Origin: Phytophthora quininea
Taxonomy: Eukaryota; Oomycota; Peronosporomycetes; Peronosporales; Peronosporaceae
Assembly: GCA_011947345.1 (NCBI GenBank)
Contig: JAAVTG010000096.1
Coordinates: 1 to 64,000, forward strand
Direction: 5' to 3'
Length of the DNA: 64,000 nt
Made by a program: the position numbers and the translations under genes. The notes under the pieces are model-generated. The model made no database searches and was not told the DNA's origin. It saw nothing but the letters and a program-made list of their open reading frames with translations. Below are positions 1 to 10,082 of the stretch, piece after piece. Each line of letters opens with the position of its first letter. Within the stretch, counting starts at the first letter, position 1.

Positions 1-81
1 CAGGTTTCGAAAACGGGACTTCATCAGCTTGCAATTGCATCGGCATAGGAGCGGTTACGTCAGTGCCAACACCTGGTGAAT

Positions 82-2061
82 TCAACAGTGAGCTTGGCGG
101 CGGGATCTCAAGTCAACATGATCAATGACACCGCCATTACGCTCCCTTTCTCCTGTAGATACTTCACCTTCACCAATCATAGGCTTTGTTATGGCATCTT
201 CCTTCAGAGGTGGGTCCACAATCATACATTCATCATCGGTGTGATCGTCACCACTAGCAAGTCCAATCAACTGTCGTTTTGCTTCTTTATGCTCGTCGTT
301 GTTATTCAAATTTGCTTCCGTCAACTCACCAGCGCTGTGAGAAGAAGGCGTCTTTGCAGTGCTGTCTTCCTTTTCGCCCGTTATCCAGCGACACAACCAC
401 TCCGTATCAACCCAGTAGAAATCGCTAGCCGATGCACTGACAAAAGGTTGAGTCTTCTCGAAGTAACGCTTGTAGGCATCGACCCGCGCTTTGATTCGAC
501 TCTCCATGCCACTCACTCTGACCGAATACTCGGTCACTTCGGCATCAAACGCCGCGTTGAGCGCCAGTAAATCATTACGGTATTCTTCAGAAGGCTGAGG
601 CTCGCGACTATCGTCATTTGCTGCATCGTCGCGAACATATAGAAGCATATAGATATCACGTGAGCGGATTTTCTTGCCGTGACTGCGCTCTTTCGCTACT
701 TCTGACGCAGCTGTATCAACCACAGCAGCGTCATCGAACTCAAACCAGTCAGCGTCTGATTCGGAACCATTTCCTGCCTTTGGATACGCTACCGAAGCTG
801 TATAATGCCCCACATGCGCACTTTTCCCACGATGATTTAGATAGCCTTGTAATCGGTAAATCGCATCATGTGCTTCCTCAAAAGCTTCACCGTGGCCACT
901 GCGACGTAACAATTCAGTCATGTTGAGGGTCTCGTTAATCTCAATCACATCCTAGTCCAGACACAAGATCAGTATCAATGACGCGAGTAAGGCCATTATA
1001 ATGCCTTACCGTTAGCTTCTTCCGACCAGCGTCGGCATCGTACACAAAGCGCATCAGCTGCACCATTAATGTGGGAGGCAATGCGTTCGGCTTAAGCTCG
1101 AGGAACCGCTCTGCACATTGCTTAGCGTCGCAATGCTCGCAGAAGTACTTGTTCTCGCCTTCAAGCACTTCCGCCGATAGATACGACTCGATACTGTCCT
1201 CCACCGTCTTATGGCCTTTGATATTCAACGACTACAATAGCAATTCAGCAACTTAGTCCACATCAAATAAAGCACACAACCTCCCAGCTACTTACAATTT
1301 CGTAGTACGACGACGGTCTCATGGACTTGTTCTTGCATCGCAAGCACTTGGTGACATAGCTCATCTGTCCTTGGAAAATGTGATCCACTAAATCCCAATG
1401 TCTCGAGAACCTCGAATGCCCGAAGATCGTGCGCAAATGCGCCAACAACAGCTTGCTGAATTCCTGCAAATGAAATAATCAATATCATCACAAAGTACCT
1501 GATGAATAAACAAATAAAAACCAAACCTGCGCATCTTGCTGCATCACATTGTTCAGTGACAACGTCGACGCAAACTCCGTGGGGTCGTAGTAGCTCTCCT
1601 TGCCCAGTTGCATCTGCGCAAACAGTTTCTGCAGCGCCCGCATCTGCCGCTCCTGCTCCTTATTGACTGCTTGCTCCTTGGGCTCCCACTCGTACACGGC
1701 TCGGCGGAAGGGCAGGTTTACGAACAGACACTGCAGCATGCTGTTGAGGTAGCAGGTGGCGCCCAAATTGCGCAGGCCGCAGGGCAGGGCAGCCGCTGCT
1801 GGCTGTGGCGCGTCGGCGATCGCGCGGGTCGTCACCGAACACGCGACGGATGAGCTTCTGCGGCTGCCACACGCCGCGCTGGTGCTCGCCCAGGCCGAAG
1901 AGACAGTTGGGGTTGTCGGCGCAGTTACGCAGCACGCTGCTGTGCTTGCCCTTCTTGCGGTGGTGGTCGGAGAAGCGGCAGGGCGCACTGTGCAGCAGGT
2001 ACGGGTCGGCCAGCCGCGCATCGCGAGCCTCGTGCTCGCGCTTGCGCTTCGCTCGCGGCAT
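82..2061 (-). CDS. USP48: USP48-like ubiquitin carboxyl-terminal hydrolase, possibly partial at the window edge
   Basis: A cysteine-protease deubiquitinase of peptidase family C19 that removes ubiquitin from proteins. The start at 2061 gives a basic leader, then NPNCLFGLGE, the N-terminal signature of USP48. The Cys box NLGATCYLNSM lies near 1750, QQDAQ/EFSKLLL near 1530-1450, a zinc ribbon (CLRC...CEHC) follows, and the His box GHYTASV is near 800. The C-terminal part (YWVDTEWLCRWI) looks like the start of a DUSP domain. Introns at 1464-1526 (63 bp) and 1232-1295 (64 bp) join QDAQ to EFSK and YEI to SLNIKGH, as in human USP48. Frame breaks of one base occur near 1790-1850 and near 954; both restore family-like sequence, so sequencing error is the likelier cause. 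Human USP48 is much longer with further DUSP and ubiquitin-like domains, so the stop at 82 may not be the true end. Confidence 0.85.
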
Positions 2062-2156
2062 CTTGTTCCTCGCGATGATTCTGCTTTCAACGTGGCAAGA
2101 AAACTAATTTTTTGAAACGACTGAAAGCGACACTTCACAACTTCAGTGTTGCTGAG

Positions 2157-4462
2157 TCAATGTGGTCTACCTACGACGACGGTCGGTGGCGTCTCGAGAA
2201 GGTCGAGGCGAGAAAGTTCCTCCAGGTGTGCTGGTGAGGAGCTTGCGGGTCTGAGCGGCGGAGTCGCATCTGGGTTTCCATGCTCGGGGATCGTGGCGGG
2301 GTCCGTTCCTCGGTCGAATGGCGAGTCTAGCATCGTGTTAGCAACAGCCAATACAGCCACGAACACTCGACCCACCTGAATTCGACGGCGGTAACCAAGT
2401 TGACTGGGGCCTCGACTCGCGAGTCGGCGCTGGTGCAGACAGTTCCTGTTGGGTAGACTGACTGCTCTCCTGTTCATGCTCGCTCTCTTCGCGACGCATG
2501 CGCTCCAGATATGGCTCACCTGCGGCAAGTCAGCGTCAACTTCAGTACGTAAAAGCACCGAAGACAGTACCGTTCCAGCGGAAGACCACGCCGGTCTCTT
2601 TCTGCCACTTGTCGATGCGCTCGTTTAGAATCGCTGTGTAGCGCGGCAAGTCACGGTCGATTCTCACACGTAGCTTGTCGTCTGGAACAGAATTCCTGTG
2701 GCAAATTGCGATAGTTAGTACCCTGCTTACTCCAGATCATGGTGACATTCTGAACGTACTCGGCACGCGCATGGGCGATCTCCTCACGCTTGACGACGTA
2801 CTACAGCAAATGGATAAGGAACCTCCCCAAACTCCGGACATTTGAAACACGTACGCTGGTGAGGACCCTCATGGTGAACAATTGACGCCTCAATCGCTCG
2901 GCTTCCTTCTCATGAGCTCTGAAGATTTTGTATGAGAGCTCTGAATCCGCGGTGTTCATCATGTCGGCAAAATACCCTCGCGCTTCTGAGCTGTAGCCGA
3001 GCAGGTCCCAGTGCTTAGTGATTGTGTCACGCAAGCTGGTCACTTGGACAACGATCGCAGAAAATCGCTTGTGGTGGCGTTGCAGCCGCGCCAATTCTGC
3101 CTTGCACTGTCATCAGATTGAATTATCAGTGATACATACCCGACTCGGCAGAAAACGATACGTACCGACGCAATCGCAGCTTCGCCAATTCCGTGGACGG
3201 TCTTGCGGAATCGCTCTCGTTCCTGTTCAGGCACCTGGACCCGCATAGCAGCATCGTTCACATGTACAGTCACCTTTGTTCTGCTGTCGAGTTTACCCAC
3301 CTCCAATTCGTTCCAGAGCACGTGGATTTGCCCCAACATTTCTGCTAAGCGTGCCTCTCGCTTGGTCTTTGCTCTCGCAGCTCGACGGTCCGCTCGGATA
3401 TTTTCCTGAGCATTTCGAGAGACAAGTCTCGTTTCTGTTATTGTAGTGAATAAAAGGACAAAAATACTTCTTAGGCTTTTCAGTGCCAGTACTTCCTTGT
3501 ATGAAATTGTACCTTAAGCCGAGCATCAACATCCGCATCAAACACATGTTCAGCTTCAATTTGAAGCTCTTGTGCGAGACGTGCGCAGTCTCGAACGGCT
3601 TCCAATAACGCCGCTCTTCTGGTATGCTACGAATGCAAGATATTAGCAGAAAACTGACCATTTCAGGCGTGCAAAACTCCGTACAACTTCACGTGACTTG
3701 GTATGAACCAAATTTCGAAGCATGACTTTGTGCTCTTCACTCAGATCAACCGTGCCCTCGTCTGGAGGCTGCATCAACATGGTGATGAGAGGCTTATTTT
3801 ACTCCACTAGACGCTTTCAAGACCAGCAATCGCACCAAGAGAGTCGTCGTGCCGAGTTTGTGATCCAATTTGCTCAGCTGATCCCGAAGCCTGTTGATCT
3901 CAGCCATCCGACTGCTTCGAACCTGCCGGCAGAAATGTTCAAGAACGCAGCAATCAGAACAAAAGCGCCGAGGACAACATACACTGTCCAGAAACTTGAA
4001 CTCCATCTCCAGCGCAGCAAGTCTATCGCGCAACGTCCTGCCGTGCGTTCCGTGGAGCTCCGACAGGGACTCGATGCACCATCCAGCAGCCTGCACGCCA
4101 CCGCTAAAATCCCCAACAACACCCGGACAAAGTGCACTTACCTCACTGCCCTGGAACTGCGCCTTTATCTTCTGGACTTCCTCCTCCAGCTCGCCGATTC
4201 GCTTGGTGGCCTTGTCGACTTCATCTCGCCACGCCTGCACTCTTGTTTGGCAGGCTTTCTCAACGGCTGCGACCACCACTCTGTGTTGCTGCTGTTGCTC
4301 CTTCCCCGAGAGCCCAAACGACACCCACAGCTGCGTCAGCTGCAGCATCGCACTCTCCACCGCTGTGTGCACCGCGTGCTCGACGTCGAGGCCGTGGCCA
4401 TTGGCCTCTCGTTCGCCTGGGTCGCTCATCTGCGTCCGTCTCGGCGATTTCAGCACTGACAT
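2157..4462 (-). CDS. MAP65/PRC1/Ase1-family microtubule-bundling protein
   Basis: Spliced gene for a mostly coiled-coil protein of the MAP65/PRC1/Ase1 family, which crosslinks antiparallel microtubules in the spindle midzone. The N-terminus has LTQLWVSFGLSGKE, the family's usual LW..IG.s..E opening, followed by long heptad regions (EVDKATKRIGELEEEV near 4200; LLEAVRDCARLAQEL near 3590; ARLAEMLGQIHVLWNELEVG near 3340; HKRFSAIVVQVTSLRDTI near 3050). Near 2570-2530 the motif RWNGTVFG/EPYLERMRREE matches the conserved end of the spectrin-like region. A low-complexity Ser/Pro/Thr tail follows. At least six short introns are implied; the last is about 49 bp near 2350-2400 with a CTAAC-type branch site. 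I chose the ATG at 4462 because the frame upstream of it is unlike the family. The exact last-exon frame (stop at 2157 or 2171) is uncertain. The gene ends about 100 bp upstream of the USP48-like start, on the same strand. Confidence 0.75.
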
Positions 4463-4721
4463 CAAGACTGCATCGGCTGCCTTTCTAGCTGGGCTGGCAT
4501 GGCCCACACAACGCGAGATATGGCGGCCTGTATCGACCACGTCAGTCGAACGTCGCCAGAGTTGAAGTGGTCCATGGTAGAATGGCTACGTTTGTTTTCA
4601 TTGGCTGAAATGCATATGTAGCCATTCCAGGCATTGACTGGCTGGAGGCTACCGCCCCTCTTTGGATCGACGTCGCCACTATTCATCGCTCTCGGAGAAG
4701 AACAGGAAACCTTTAGCAGCC
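4463..4721. promoter_or_regulatory. Bidirectional promoter region between MAP65-like gene and RPSA
   Basis: About 260 bp separate two divergent start codons, so both promoters must lie here or overlap the 5' ends. The sequence CTATTCATCGC at 4679-4690, some 35-40 bp before the RPSA ATG, resembles the oomycete initiator (pyrimidine-TCA-pyrimidine). No TATA box is obvious. The initiator match is short and only suggestive. Confidence 0.4.
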
Positions 4722-5591
4722 ATGGCTACCCAACGCGAGGAGGACATCAAGATGATGCTGGCCGCCCAGGTCCACATCGGCACGCGCAATGCTGACTCCA
4801 AGATGGCCGACTACATCTGGCGTCGTCGCAACGACGGCATCCACATCATCAACGTGGGCAAGACGTGGGAGAAGCTCATGTTGGCCGCCCGTGTCATCGT
4901 GGCCGTGGAGAACCCGGAGGACGTGATCGCCATCTCGGCTCGTCCGTACGGCCAGCGCGCTGTGCTCAAGTTCGCGCACCACACTGGCTGCAACGCGATC
5001 GCCAGCCGCTTCACGCCCGGCACGTTCACCAACCAGATCACCAAGCAGTTCCGCGAGCCGCGTCTGCTCATCATCACGGACCCGCGCACCGACTCGCAGG
5101 CCGTGCGTGAGTCGTCGTTCGTCAACGTGCCCGTGATCGCTTTCTGCGACTCGGACTCGCCGCTGCAGTTCGTGGACGTGGCCATCCCGGCCAACAACAA
5201 GGGCAAGCTCTCCATCGGTCTGCTCTACTGGCTGCTCGCCCGTGAGGTGCTGCGTTTGCGTGGCACGATCTCGCGCGCCCTGCCGTGGGACGTGGCTGTG
5301 GATCTGTTCTTGTACCGCGACCCGGAGGAGCTGAAGAAGGCTGAGGAGGCCCAGGCCACTGCTGCCGAGGAGGCTCAGGCCCGTGCCGGCTGGGGCGACG
5401 CCCCGCAGACCCCTGCGGAGCCCGCTCTGTACAACGCCGAGCCGGCTGCCCCCGCCGCTGCTGCCCCTGCCGCGGAATGGACTGCCACCGGCAACACGGA
5501 GTGGTCGGGTGAGGCTGGCGCTGCCCCCGCGTCCAACTGGGATGCCGCCGCCCCGCCACCAGCGGCTGGGACTAAGCTTGCTGTCTATTAA
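4722..5591 (+). CDS. RPSA: 40S ribosomal protein SA (laminin-receptor-like p40)
   Basis: Structural protein of the small ribosomal subunit, of the eukaryotic SA / bacterial S2 family. The unspliced 289-residue frame shows the whole S2-like core: [13 protein letters not shown] at the start, [31 protein letters not shown], the very conserved [23 protein letters not shown] and [12 protein letters not shown], ending in [18 protein letters not shown] Lys/Glu/Ala helix and an acidic Ala/Pro/Trp-rich tail follow (WGDAPQ, EWTATGN, EWSGE), as in animal and plant SA. The ATG at 4722 is preferred over 4662 because [13 protein letters not shown] is the family start. Coding DNA is strongly GC-biased at third positions, as expected for a highly expressed gene. 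The frame is unbroken, unlike most of its neighbours. Confidence 0.97.
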   Translation: MATQREEDIKMMLAAQVHIGTRNADSKMADYIWRRRNDGIHIINVGKTWEKLMLAARVIVAVENPEDVIAISARPYGQRAVLKFAHHTGCNAIASRFTPGTFTNQITKQFREPRLLIITDPRTDSQAVRESSFVNVPVIAFCDSDSPLQFVDVAIPANNKGKLSIGLLYWLLAREVLRLRGTISRALPWDVAVDLFLYRDPEELKKAEEAQATAAEEAQARAGWGDAPQTPAEPALYNAEPAAPAAAAPAAEWTATGNTEWSGEAGAAPASNWDAAAPPPAAGTKLAVY

Positions 5592-5875
5592 CCTGGACGG
5601 CTGGTCTTGATGCTTTTTAGTCCTTGACTGCACCAAGTTCCTTTCGACGATGAAGTTTTCTGCGGTGTGAGTGTGCTCTTTGGCTGTGAAGGGCGTGGAC
5701 GCATGGAATAGACGACGGTGTTTAGCGATGGCACCTGGTTAATGCGACCGTTAACTCCCCTCATAACGAGAGGCACGAATACAGTTCACACTCACAGACA
5801 AAGCACCTCCTTTTCCATTACGCATACGAATGCAGCTCGAACAGTCATCTCTGGGCGCTGCGAGTGCTGCAAATA

Positions 5876-7137
5876 CTAGCAAAACGCGAGACTCACAGCG
5901 GTTGCCTTGCCTGATGATGCGTGACTGTCCTGGTCTTCACGAACACGTCTAAGTCTCGCCGACTCTAAGCGTAATTCCGCGGCCTTCGCCGGCAATTCTG
6001 CCAGCTCAAGGCGCAGCCTCAAATTCAGCTGCTGTTCTTGTGCAGTTAGCTCCGCGTGTATCGACTCCATCACATAATCTCCTAACAGACCGTTCTCCAC
6101 GATGAACAGCTCCTCGTCCACACTGTTGTCGCCACCAGGGAAAAGGAAGCGGCTGCCGGGGTATCTGCGGGTGAACTGTGCTTTGACAAAATCCTCCGCA
6201 GGCCCGAGCTGTTCCATATTCACTGGAATAATTTTACGGCACTTGACGTCGAGGCTGAAGCTGCTATACCTGGAGAAGCACGCCAGTACGCCACCGCGGC
6301 CGCCAACATCAGTAGATTTACCAGGCTTGAGAACGTAGTGGTCCAACCCCGGCCGAATGGCTGCAGGCAGCGCCGCGATCTGCTCTCTCAGCACGCCTTT
6401 GAGGTTCCGAACCTGGCCAATCTCCAGGAGATACTCGGCCACCAGGCCGCTGCCTAAAATGCCCACCAGCTCCTTAAAGTCCGGGATTGCATATTCAACG
6501 CGAAGCTTCTCCCCGACAGGAGATCGACGCACGACATCAACGTGAACGTAGATCTGTCAGGGTAAAAGGTAAGCTGGATGCGGTCATCAACAACCCCGCC
6601 CGATCTTGGCGTACCTGTGAGGCGTTCTCGTCGTTGATCCGCGTCGTCTCGATGGGCTGTAGCCTCTGAATTCCGGTAGCGATTCTGCAGTGGTCTTCAA
6701 ACTTGCCTTCCTTCACCAACTGGACGGCATCCGCCCGCTTATGTTTGCGCCTCCACTCGTCGAGCAGCTCGCGCAGGTTCAGATAGGGCTCGCCGCCCAC
6801 TACAATGAGCCACAACGGCCCCTCACTGTCGGTAATGGTGGGATCCACGCCCACAGCTTCGTACATCATCTCGCGGGTGATCTCCGCTATGGCGCAATTC
6901 GAAGTGGGTTCAGTAAACGAAAAGAAGACCTTCACTCCAAGCGCAACTTGTCATTACCGGTGCCAGCTCGTACACGCTCTCCTTTAGCTCTTGCTCGTCA
7001 TCCAACCGGAACATGTACCGAAGCTCGGCATTGTCTTGAGCCCTGCGCCAAGCAGACAGTAGTGGCGGTCTTCACCTCACCTTGGAATCTCGAACCTGGA
7101 ACTCTTTTTCCACGGGTCGCCGCTTGCGGTATCTTCA
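5876..7137 (-). CDS. Conserved-looking protein of unknown function, 5' end unresolved
   Basis: I do not recognise this family. Three stretches join across short introns: an N-terminal piece with AELRYMFRLDDEQELKESVYELAP (near 7020-6950), a middle exon with REMMYEAVGVDPTITDSEG and EPYLNLRELLDEWRRKHKRAD (6930-6540), and a C-terminal exon with VGEKLRVEYAIPDFKELVG, RRYPGSRFLFPGGDNSVDEE and a Leu/Glu/Arg-rich helix (6532-5876). Amino-acid composition and absence of stops over about 210 residues in the last exon support real coding. No signal peptide, transmembrane segment or catalytic motif is visible. The first intron (about 7090-7050, GTGAGG...GCGCAG) fits in frame, but no ATG could be placed upstream: an in-frame stop lies just before DTASGDPW, and the Harbinger element starts close by. 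The 5' end may be displaced or damaged by that insertion. It converges with RPSA, leaving 284 bp between the two stops. Confidence 0.6.
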
Positions 7138-7240
7138 CGCTATTCTCCTCTCGAACCGGGAACATTTTGGGCTATTGGCGCTCGCATAGAGTCTAGAAGG
7201 TGCGACGTTTCAGTTCGACGATCACCTGTGCGTCGTTCTG

Positions 7241-8776
7241 ATGGACAACACGATGATGCTGACGCTGCTGCTGCTTGATGGGATGGCTCCACCGGCGCTG
7301 CATGGTGGAAAGCAGCCTGTTAAGTTACTTCGTGACGGGTTTAACATGGAGTTGGAAGTGATCAACGCCTGTGCAGAGCCGGAGGACCGCGATCTTCTCG
7401 CGAAAGAATGCAGTTCTCATTGGGTCAAGATGTTGTTTTCGTCAAGAGTGTTCTTTGATGGATCAATGAGAGACATCTTCCGTATGGATGCCTCCAGCGT
7501 TGAAGCTCTCTCGCGTATTGTCTGCCCCCATTTGGCCCCAGTTAGGATCTCGCCCGATGCAGTTATGCCGCCCATGCATTTGGCGATCTTTTTGTTTTTG
7601 TGCGCACAAGGAGTGACTCTGAACCTAACAGCAGACAAGTTTGGAGCTGGGCCGTCGACCGTGTCGGGTATAATGAGGGAGGTCGTGGGTGTGTTGTGTC
7701 GCGAACTGATGGTATCGGTCTCGTTTCCTCCGCTAGAACTGTGCGCGTCACGATTTTCAGAGTTGTGTGGAATGCCACAGATAGTTGGTTGTATTGATGG
7801 CTCGCATATCCCTATCGGTCGTCCAAGCAAAAGTGGCGACATGTACTACAATCGCAAATGTTGGTACAGCGTCGTCTTACAAGCGGTTGTGGATTGGAGG
7901 GGACGATTCTGTGATCTCGACTGCAAGTGGCCTGGACGCGTACACGACAGTCGGGTGTTTAGGAATAGTAAGATAGCGCTGAGGTTTCCAGAAATTTCAG
8001 CCACTTCGAGGACTGTCGCGATACCTACCAGTACGAGTTCGTATGCAGCATTGCCATACTTTCTTCTTGGAGACTCTGGATATCAAAACACTAGCTACCT
8101 CATTGTTGGTTTTCACGCCTTACTGCCTTGACGTCGAAATGAAAAGTGAGTAAGATTGAAAAGAGAGATTAGCTAGCTGCCTTCCTGCTCCCGCTCCTGC
8201 AGCGGCGTCTTCTCCGAAGGGTCGCTCGGTACGCAATCTGGCAGTGCACTACGTAAACCTCCGGCCTTGTCAGCGCTCGCAGCGTGCACTCACCGCGTGC
8301 CACGTCGTCCTCGCAGACTTGTAATGCTAGTGCTTGGCCAGGAATTGATATGCATCGGTGACAAACTGCGTTTGCTGCTTTTCATGCGAGGCATCCCTCG
8401 GATGACTAGCAGCCTGACGGTTTGCAGATTCACCGTCAACACTCGTGACCACTTATGAGCTTGCAGAAACAGTTGATCCCGTGCGCAAGAAGCTCAACAA
8501 AAATTATGCCACGCTCGCTACCGTGTGGAGTGTGCTTTCGGACAGCTCAAGTGCCGCTGGCGAATTTTGTTACAAGGCATCCACTTAGACATCGATATTG
8601 TGCCAGACATCGTATTCACTTTGTGCATTTTGCAGAACTTCCTTTCGGACAACGATGACACGTATGTATTTGACGAGAACGAGAAAAAAGTGTGCTGCAA
8701 CAATATAAAGAAGCCTATCCTCAACCAGAAACAGAAGGGGAACCTGAGTCTACCGGGAATTTGCGCTACAAACTGA
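7241..8776 (+). pseudogene. PIF/Harbinger DDE transposase, interrupted
   Basis: Transposase of the DDE_Tnp_4 type. The first 296 residues are open and contain FLFLCAQGVTLNLTADKFG, the HTH-like region upstream of the catalytic core, then the first catalytic Asp in GCIDGSHIPI (about 7790), the substrate-strand motif SVVLQAVVDWRGRFCDLD, WPGRVHDSRVFRNS, and the second Asp in LLGDSGYQ (about 8070). The third acidic residue lies after a gap, in RYRVECAFGQLKCRWR (about 8520-8560), followed by a normal C-terminus (DIVPDIVFTLCILQNFL). Between the second and third acidic residues some 330 bp (8131-8460) have no reading frame that fits the family. That gap and the frame break show that this copy cannot make the full enzyme unless the insert is spliced out. 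Confidence 0.8.
8131..8460. other. Unexplained segment splitting the Harbinger transposase
   Basis: This stretch separates the second and third catalytic residues of the transposase. All three plus frames contain stops and none resembles the expected linker, in which normally only a few dozen residues lie between GDSGY and the Glu-bearing helix. It could be a small insertion or highly decayed coding sequence. No target duplication or inverted repeat was found at its edges. Confidence 0.4.
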
Positions 8777-8916
8777 AGCTGTGGTATACACATCGGCTTC
8801 GCGTTCGTAGCAGTTCTTCCTAATTGCTGCCGGACATTCCTCCGAATACACCTAAAAACTCTCTTACCACTCCCATGTGCTCATTGTGTTGACGTCGTCT
8901 TTCGTCGAGCTCCGCC

Positions 8917-9762
8917 TCATGGAACTCTTTCGCTTGCTTGAGCAACGCCTCCGCCTTTTATCGAGAATTTCTCTCGGTCTGTCGTACTTGTCTGGCCCCT
9001 TCCGTTTTCTGCTTCTGCGTCCTGTGTTGTGGGGTTTTCGTCGGGAACGATGTGATCATCGCGGAACACTGATGTTGCTGCAGCTGGCTGTGCATCCTGG
9101 CCGCTAATCCGAACTTTGGCAGCTACGGAAGCTTCCAATGGAACTCTGTCTGGTTTGCGGTTTAAGAAGCTGTTGAGAAGCTCGTACACGCTACGGCTGA
9201 TCTGAGGGCTCAAGATACGGTGAGCTTTCCTACATCATCATTAAGACGATCGTTAGATTATGAAATAATAATAATGAAGGTTAGGCAATAATGATAAAGC
9301 AGTACCGGAGCGTTCGCATATCGTGCTTCGGGAGATCAAACCAATTCGGCTTGCCTATACTTCCTTGGATCCGGTTTGCATTGAAATCGCAAATGAAGCG
9401 ATACATCTCCTGCAGACCGGACATCTTGTCCTCAATGGCTTTTCGGATCGATTGGTCGTTGGTACAGCGGCCTTGTTAGCATTGTAGATGCGCTCGTTGT
9501 ATGCGCTGGTCTTCTCGGCTTTGTCTCGCTCTCCTTTAGCTACCTCTCCCCAAGCTCGCACGAGAGCAAGCGTTGTCTCCTCGGTCCAGTTGCGCTTTCG
9601 GTCATTGGTCAGCACCGGCTCCGACTCATCGCTGTCGCGCTGGCCTGGTCCTTGCTCTCGAGCCTCGCCCTCAGAGGACATGCCTGCGGGAGGTTGAGTG
9701 GTCTGTCGCTTGGATCGTAGAATACGCACCTCTTGGATCCTATTCGATCTCGCAAGTTCCAA
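8917..9762 (-). pseudogene. Harbinger-associated Myb/SANT-like DNA-binding protein, frameshifted
   Basis: Second gene of the Harbinger element. The N-terminal half has an acidic, low-complexity leader and then RKRNWTEETTLALVRAWGE, a SANT/Myb-like helix with conserved Trp residues, followed by KTSAYNERIYNA. After one frame break the protein continues in another frame with RKAIEDKMSGLQEMYRFICDF and GKPNWFDLPKHDMRTLR, then ISRSVYELLNSFLNRKPDRV. This matches the usual domain order of these proteins, in which the Myb-like partner binds the transposon ends and brings the transposase. It runs head-on toward the transposase with about 140 bp between stops. The single break could be a sequencing error, but its partner gene is clearly damaged. 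Confidence 0.65.
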
Positions 9763-10042
9763 GCTCGAGGCATCAAAATTGCTCCCTCTAACTACGTCAC
9801 AGAAGCGGGGTTTTCTTGGAACTATAGTTCCATTTTTTCACGGTTTGAGGGCAATTGGCGCTTGTGTGAAGGCGATTTCCTCTGGAACCTGGATCTTTTC
9901 AGGTTCAAGGTTTCAAGCACAAGGTGAAGATCGCTGCCAGACCCACTTCGAAGCGAATTATAATCTGGCTCCAGTTGTTTTAGAGCTATGCACTTCTAAA
10001 ACATTAAATATTCAAATCCTAAACGTCTCCCAACCTCCAGCC

Positions 10043-10052
10043 GGCTCATTAG
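10043..10052 (+). promoter_or_regulatory. Candidate oomycete initiator before the PWWP gene
   Basis: The sequence GGCTCATTAG about 30-40 bp before the ATG at 10083 matches the oomycete core-promoter initiator (GCTCATT, usually followed by a CAWTTT-like flank). The spacing is typical. The match is short, so this is a suggestion only. Confidence 0.45.
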
Positions 10053-10082
10053 AAAATCCGAGCCAAAAAGAAGCGGTCGTCC

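Larger units (their letters stand above)
7241..9762. mobile_element. PIF/Harbinger DNA transposon remnant (bounds set by its two genes)
   Basis: Convergent arrangement of a DDE transposase (plus) and a Myb/SANT-like DNA-binding protein (minus) is diagnostic of the PIF/Harbinger superfamily, which needs both proteins to transpose. Both genes are broken. I could not identify convincing terminal inverted repeats or a 3-bp target duplication; short similar stretches in direct orientation lie outside (GGGCTATTGGCGCTCG near 7168 and GGGCAATTGGCGCTTG near 9848). Confidence 0.75.

Noticed and set aside
76..570. Plus-strand 164-codon frame at the left edge
   Set aside because: It is antisense to the conserved USP48-like coding exon and shows no family features.
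4713..5636. 307-codon open frame antisense to ribosomal protein SA, plus other long antisense frames there
   Set aside because: High third-position GC in a strongly expressed gene removes stops from the antisense frames. The Arg/Gly/His-rich product has no features.
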